Positions 60,393 to 64,000 of a DNA stretch of 64,000 bases are shown one piece after another. The stretch comes from Anaerolineaceae bacterium (lineage in GTDB: Bacteria > Chloroflexota > Anaerolineae > Anaerolineales > Villigracilaceae): the NCBI GenBank assembly GCA_009772985.1, contig WOUS01000006.1:62001-126000 (forward strand). The letters run 5' to 3'. The position numbers were made by a program, and so were the translations under genes. Within the stretch, counting starts at the first letter, position 1; each line of letters begins with the position of its first letter. The notes beneath the pieces were generated by a model that saw nothing but the letters and a program-made list of their open reading frames with translations, made no database searches and was not told the origin of the DNA.

Positions 60393-62246
60393 ATGTCTGC
60401 AATCCGTTTTGCCCGCCCGATCAAATTGGTGGGGATTTTGCTTGTGCTGTTCCTGCTGGCCGCGGCGTTTGGGTGCAGTCCCGCACCCGCCACGCCCCCC
60501 AGCCTCGATGGGAACCTGTCCATCTGGTATGTCGCGACCACAGGCAGCGACACCCTCAACACCTGCCACACGGCGCAGAGTCCATGTAAGACCATCTACT
60601 GGGCGGTCAGCCATGCCTACAACGGCGCTGTCATCCACATTGCGGACGGGGTATATTCCGAGCATCTCTGGATCAGCGTGAAGGGCATCAAACTCCAGGG
60701 TAGTGGACCGAATACCATCCTCGAGAATACCGGCTCGATGACCCTGGGCGGCGTCATTCGCATCGAATGTCCCAACTGCTACAGTCTGGTCAGCATTTCG
60801 GACCTGACCATCCGGAACGGGACAGCAGAGTATGGCGGCGCCATCTATGCCGCCGATGTCGAACTGACCATGAAGAACGTGACCATCCAGAACAGCACAG
60901 CCGGTTCCGGCGGGGGCATCTTCATCACCGAGACCTCCACCGTAAAACTTGATAACGTCACCATCGAAGGTTGCACTACCACGTACACGCCTGCCGTAGA
61001 TGGCGGCGGCGGGATTTACAACCGGGGGACGCTGACCATAACCAATTCCACACTCAAGAACAATACAGCCGCATCGAGCGGCGGCGGGCTGTATAACCTG
61101 GGAAAAGTGAATATCTCTGCCAGCCTTTTCGAGAAGAATACCGCCGAGAATTTTGGCGGCGGTATCTTCAATTACAACCCCGGCGACCTGACCATGACGA
61201 CCAGCACCCTGACAAAAAACGATGGGGGGATTGCCGGCGGTGGCCTGAATAACAACGGCGGGAAGGCGAACGTCAGCGCCAGCACCTTCGACAACAACAC
61301 AGCCGGTACGGGCGGCGGCATTATGAACATGAATTATGCCCTCCTATCCATCGCCGATGTGACCATTAGCGGAAATACCGCCGATTATGGGGGAGGCGGT
61401 ATTGCCAACGGCAGCGCCGATTCCACGCTGTATGCCGCCAGCCTCACCATTGCATACAACAAAGCCCCGCAGGGGGGAGGCTTTTACCAGATGGGCGGCG
61501 ATCATATGTTTATCAACACGATTTTTGCTTTCAACCAGGGAGGGGACTGCAACACCGTCGGTTTGACCGGCGGGATCAATATTGTCAGTGACAGCACCTG
61601 CGGCTTCACCGGCTACGGCAGCCGTTACAACGTGGATCCGATGCTCCTTCCGCTGATAGGCAACGGCGGGCCCACCGAGACCCATGCCCTGTCTCCCAGT
61701 TCCGTGGCAATTGATACCGGGACGAACTGGCTCTGCCCGCTCACCGACCAGCGCGGCGCCCCGCGTGGGGTTGATGGCAACGGCGACGGTGTCCCCCGTG
61801 ATGATGTCGGCGCGTTCGAATTCGGGACCTCGGTGATGAGCCTGACGCTGGATGTACCCATTGTGACCGCCACCCCCGGGCGCGGCATCTTCACCTTCCA
61901 GGAACCCGGCAACTGCCGCTCCGGGCCGAATATCGTCTATCCTGCGCTGACCAGCGCGCCGATTGGGACGGCTGCCCTGGTGGAAGGCCGCAACATGGAC
62001 GGCTCCTGGTACCGCATCCAATTGAACGGCATCCTGTGCTGGGTGAGCGCCGGCATCGGCCTCTTCGACGGCGACCCGTTCGCCTTGCCGATCCGCGAGG
62101 CTCCGCCCACGCCAACACCGACGGAAGTCCCGCCTGTGACGGTTGTCTGCTCAGACTATACCAACCAGAGTTCCTGCGAGGCACATCCGGAGTGTTACTG
62201 GCAGCCGTTTGCCGATGTAGCTGGCGGCACTTGCCGCAATAAATAG
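60393..62246 (+). CDS. Beta-helix surface lipoprotein with SH3-like C-terminal domain
   Basis: 617 residues. Lipoprotein signal (AAAFGC, Cys at about 28). Residues 45-440 are a right-handed parallel beta-helix, seen as repeated units such as GGGIYNRGTLTITNSTLKNN, SGGGLYNLGKVNISASLFEK, FGGGIFNYNPGDLTMTTSTL and GGGIMNMNYALLSIADVTIS. About 500-560 resembles a bacterial SH3-like domain (NCRSGPNIVYPALTSAPIGT, WYRIQLNGILCWVSA), and the end is a Cys-rich tail (CSDYTNQSSCEAHPECYW). Similar repeats occur in polymorphic and CSLREA-type surface proteins. It may bind or degrade a polysaccharide, but no catalytic residues are visible. AAAGGAGA precedes it. Confidence 0.82.
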   Translation: MSAIRFARPIKLVGILLVLFLLAAAFGCSPAPATPPSLDGNLSIWYVATTGSDTLNTCHTAQSPCKTIYWAVSHAYNGAVIHIADGVYSEHLWISVKGIKLQGSGPNTILENTGSMTLGGVIRIECPNCYSLVSISDLTIRNGTAEYGGAIYAADVELTMKNVTIQNSTAGSGGGIFITETSTVKLDNVTIEGCTTTYTPAVDGGGGIYNRGTLTITNSTLKNNTAASSGGGLYNLGKVNISASLFEKNTAENFGGGIFNYNPGDLTMTTSTLTKNDGGIAGGGLNNNGGKANVSASTFDNNTAGTGGGIMNMNYALLSIADVTISGNTADYGGGGIANGSADSTLYAASLTIAYNKAPQGGGFYQMGGDHMFINTIFAFNQGGDCNTVGLTGGINIVSDSTCGFTGYGSRYNVDPMLLPLIGNGGPTETHALSPSSVAIDTGTNWLCPLTDQRGAPRGVDGNGDGVPRDDVGAFEFGTSVMSLTLDVPIVTATPGRGIFTFQEPGNCRSGPNIVYPALTSAPIGTAALVEGRNMDGSWYRIQLNGILCWVSAGIGLFDGDPFALPIREAPPTPTPTEVPPVTVVCSDYTNQSSCEAHPECYWQPFADVAGGTCRNK

Positions 62247-62254
62247 AAGAATAA

Positions 62255-62282
62255 GAAGTCCCCGGCTACCGGGGACTTCGCT
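62255..62282. terminator. Shared convergent terminator of the beta-helix gene and murJ
   Basis: GAAGTCCCCGG-CTA-CCGGGGACTTC, 11-bp perfect stem with a 3-base loop; GCTTATTT follows on plus, TTATTC on minus. The murJ stop codon (complement of CTA) is the hairpin loop itself. Confidence 0.88.
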
Positions 62283-63843
62283 TATTTAATCGGCGGTTGA
62301 CAAAACCGAGCAGCGATTTCACTTCGGTGATGCGCAGCAGGAGCAGGATCAGCGCGTAGGCCGCGCCGCCGATGACGATCCCGCCGAGGGCGGTCAGCGC
62401 GGCGGGCGCGGACCGTTCGGCCTGCATCCACAGCACGAGCGCGGCGCACAGGCCGGCGGTCCCGAGCGCGGCGGCGGCGAGGCCTTTCGCCACCTGCGCG
62501 CCGCGGATTCCGTCCAGCCGTTTGTGCATCAGCAGGAAGAGTATCGCCGCTTCGATGGCGGTGGCCAGCGAGTTGGCGAGCGCCAGCCCGCCGAGCGGCA
62601 GCCAGCCGATGCGCGCGAACCAGGCCGGGAAGGTGAAACTGAAGACCACGTTCAGCCCCATCGCCGCCGCGCCCACCAGCACGGGCGTTTTCGTGTTGTG
62701 CATGGCGTAGAAGGTGCGGGCCAGGATTTCGAGCAGCGAGTGTCCCACCAGCCCGGCCGCGTACCAGAGCAGCGCCCAGGCCACCAGTTGTGTGTCGCTG
62801 GCGTCGAAATCGTAGAGCAGGGTGATGATTGGGGCGCGCAGCAGCATCAGTCCGGCCGCGGCCGGCAGCGAGAGCAGCAGCACGCCGCGCAGGGCGGCCG
62901 CCAGCGAGGCGCGGATCTCGTCCAGTTTGCCGAGGGCATACTGCGCCGAAAAGGTGGGCATGGCGGCGGTGGCGATGGACTGGGCGATGACCGCCTGCGC
63001 CATCAGCATCAGGGCGAAGCCGTAGGAGATGGCCGAGATGCTGCCTTCCGCCATGCTCGAAGCCAGCCAGGTGTTGACCCAGAAGTTGACCTGCACCACC
63101 GCCACGCCCAGCAGGCGCGGCCCCATCAGGCGCAGCACTTCGCCAACGGCGCGGTCCTTCCAGCCGAGGGTGGGTGTGTACGTTCCCTTGCGCCGCAGCA
63201 GGGCCGGGACTTGCAGCAGCAGGTGCGCGGCCGCGCCGATGACAACGCCGTAGGCCAGCCCGTGGATGCCGTAGCGCGGCGCGAGAACCAGCACGCCGAA
63301 GATCATCCCAAACTGGTACATCGAGGGCGCCAGCGCGGGGATGAGGAAGACCTGGTGCGAGTTGAGGATGCCCATCACCAGCCCGCTCACGCCGAACAGC
63401 GCTGCCGAGACCAGTTGGATGCGCAGCAGCGAAACGGTCAGCGCGAACTGGGCCGGGTCCGCGGAAAAGCCCGGGGCCAGCAGGTGGCGCACGATCTGCG
63501 GGGCGAAGACCGCCGCCAGCGCGGCCAGCGCGCCCAGGATCAGCACCACCAGGTTGGCGACCGCGGAGGCCAGTTTCCAGGCGTTGCGTTTATCGTCTTT
63601 GGCGAGGAATGCGGTGAAGGTGGGGATGAAAGCCGACCCCAGCGCGCCCCCGGCGATGAGATTGAACAGCGTCTCGGAGACGCGGTTGGCGGCGAAGAAG
63701 GCGTCCAGTTCGGCGGAGGCGCCGAAGGCGCGCGCCACCAGGATGTTGCGCGCCAGCCCGGCCAGTTGCCCGAAAACGAAGGCCAGCATCACGGTCCCGG
63801 CGGCGCGGGCGATTTGGCGGTTGGCAGACATAGGTTCACTCAT
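62266..63843 (-). CDS. murJ: Lipid II flippase MurJ
   Basis: A 525-residue, 14-helix MATE-like protein that flips lipid-linked peptidoglycan precursor across the membrane. Landmarks: FGQLAGLARNILVARAFGAS, AELDAFFAANRVSETLFNLI with AGGALGSAFIPTFTAFLAKD (the signature of MurJ/MVIN), YALGKLDEIRASLAAALRGV, LLYDFDASD and ILARTFYAMHNTKTPVLVGA. A TATAAT on the minus strand (63852-63857) ends 8 bases before ATG 63843. Met codons at 63843 and 63831 are both possible starts. The last residues (NKRSPR) are encoded by the terminator stem. Confidence 0.94.
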   Translation of the reverse strand: MSEPMSANRQIARAAGTVMLAFVFGQLAGLARNILVARAFGASAELDAFFAANRVSETLFNLIAGGALGSAFIPTFTAFLAKDDKRNAWKLASAVANLVVLILGALAALAAVFAPQIVRHLLAPGFSADPAQFALTVSLLRIQLVSAALFGVSGLVMGILNSHQVFLIPALAPSMYQFGMIFGVLVLAPRYGIHGLAYGVVIGAAAHLLLQVPALLRRKGTYTPTLGWKDRAVGEVLRLMGPRLLGVAVVQVNFWVNTWLASSMAEGSISAISYGFALMLMAQAVIAQSIATAAMPTFSAQYALGKLDEIRASLAAALRGVLLLSLPAAAGLMLLRAPIITLLYDFDASDTQLVAWALLWYAAGLVGHSLLEILARTFYAMHNTKTPVLVGAAAMGLNVVFSFTFPAWFARIGWLPLGGLALANSLATAIEAAILFLLMHKRLDGIRGAQVAKGLAAAALGTAGLCAALVLWMQAERSAPAALTALGGIVIGGAAYALILLLLRITEVKSLLGFVNRRLNKRSPR

Positions 63844-63851
63844 GAGCGGGG

Positions 63852-63857
63852 ATTATA
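63852..63857 (-). promoter_or_regulatory. Candidate -10 box of murJ (short leader)
   Basis: TATAAT on the minus strand, 8 bases before the first ATG of murJ; no ribosome binding site between. Confidence 0.5.
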
Positions 63858-63890
63858 CTCCACGTGTCACAACCAACCGAACGATTGCGC

Positions 63891-63896
63891 TATAAT
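63891..63896 (+). promoter_or_regulatory. Candidate -10 box of the right-edge lipoprotein gene
   Basis: TATAAT 23 bases before the ATG at 63920; it is divergent from the murJ -10. Confidence 0.5.
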
Positions 63897-63919
63897 CCAG
63901 CATCAACGAGAGGAGTCTT

Positions 63920-64000
63920 ATGAAACCTTTGCGCAGCCAGGCCGTTCTACTTTTTTTGGCCCTTTTCATCGTGCTCAACGCGTGCATCACGACGCCCAGC
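63920..64000 (+). CDS. Lipoprotein, N-terminal part (cut by window edge)
   Basis: 27 codons: a basic start (MKPLRSQ), a hydrophobic helix (AVLLFLALFIVLNA) and a lipobox LNAC-I followed by TTPS, after which the window ends. AGAGGAG precedes the ATG. The function cannot be told. Confidence 0.75.
   Translation, partial: MKPLRSQAVLLFLALFIVLNACITTPS

Overview
The window is chromosomal DNA of a GC-rich bacterium, most likely a member of the Chloroflexota (class Anaerolineae or close to it). The pointers are a mevalonate kinase (mevalonate-type isoprenoid synthesis), many small lipoproteins with classical lipoboxes followed by P/T/S-rich linkers, a bifunctional FtcD, TldD/TldE, and a dense population of intergenic hairpin repeats. 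This assignment is inference from gene content; the window has no rRNA. Two tRNA genes are present (Val-TAC, Pro-CGG).

Layout. 1-5 kb: end of a DUF4013 gene, tRNA-Val, an FAH-family enzyme, two lipoproteins (one frameshifted), mevalonate kinase and a UbiA prenyltransferase. 5-8.9 kb: tlyA, a decayed toxin-antitoxin pair, a large lipoprotein, and a repeat-rich gap with a gene remnant. 9-16.7 kb: lepA, a flippase-like membrane protein, a second UbiA protein, rho with a structured leader, a LysM/M23 peptidase coupled to rho, and birA. 16.8-25 kb: gyrA, tRNA-Pro, tldD-tldE, and corA behind an M-box magnesium riboswitch. 25-29.7 kb: three tandem PlsC-like acyltransferases, an AlkZ-like winged-helix protein and a toxin-antitoxin pair. 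29.7-34.2 kb: an AT-rich island holding a D12-class adenine methylase, a HerA ATPase and a NurA nuclease, directly behind a truncated TIR gene. 34.3-42.8 kb: hypE-hypD-hypC ([NiFe] hydrogenase maturation), membrane proteins, an M23 lipoprotein and ftcD. 42.9-45.1 kb: a second AT-rich segment with two genes arranged like integron cassettes around an attC-like hairpin. 45.1-50.4 kb: serC, an AbrB gene with a deleted PIN partner, serA, DUF1015 and an RluA-type synthase. 50.5-64 kb: a fused histidine kinase/response regulator, a sortase-fold protein, a GMC oxidoreductase, a HIT protein, xseA-xseB, a beta-helix lipoprotein, murJ and the start of another lipoprotein.

The most interesting local system is the methylase-HerA-NurA trio (29973-34156). 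HerA and NurA are a helicase-nuclease pair, the methylase could mark self DNA, and the cassette sits on the wreck of another immune-type gene (TIR). I treat it as a candidate defence or modification-linked processing system. The second striking theme is small palindromic repeats. They fill most intergenic gaps as several hairpin families, and some lie in frame inside essential or conserved genes: birA and rluA carry the same 27/28-base palindrome, and tlyA and hypE carry larger inserts. A third theme is a set of genes whose -10 box stands exactly 6 bases before the ATG with no convincing ribosome binding site (tlyA, the UbiA gene beside mvk, the AlkZ-like gene, xseA, the HIT gene), which points to leaderless mRNAs.

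Limits: everything here is read by eye from sequence and family knowledge. No alignment, HMM search, GC calculation or folding program was run.
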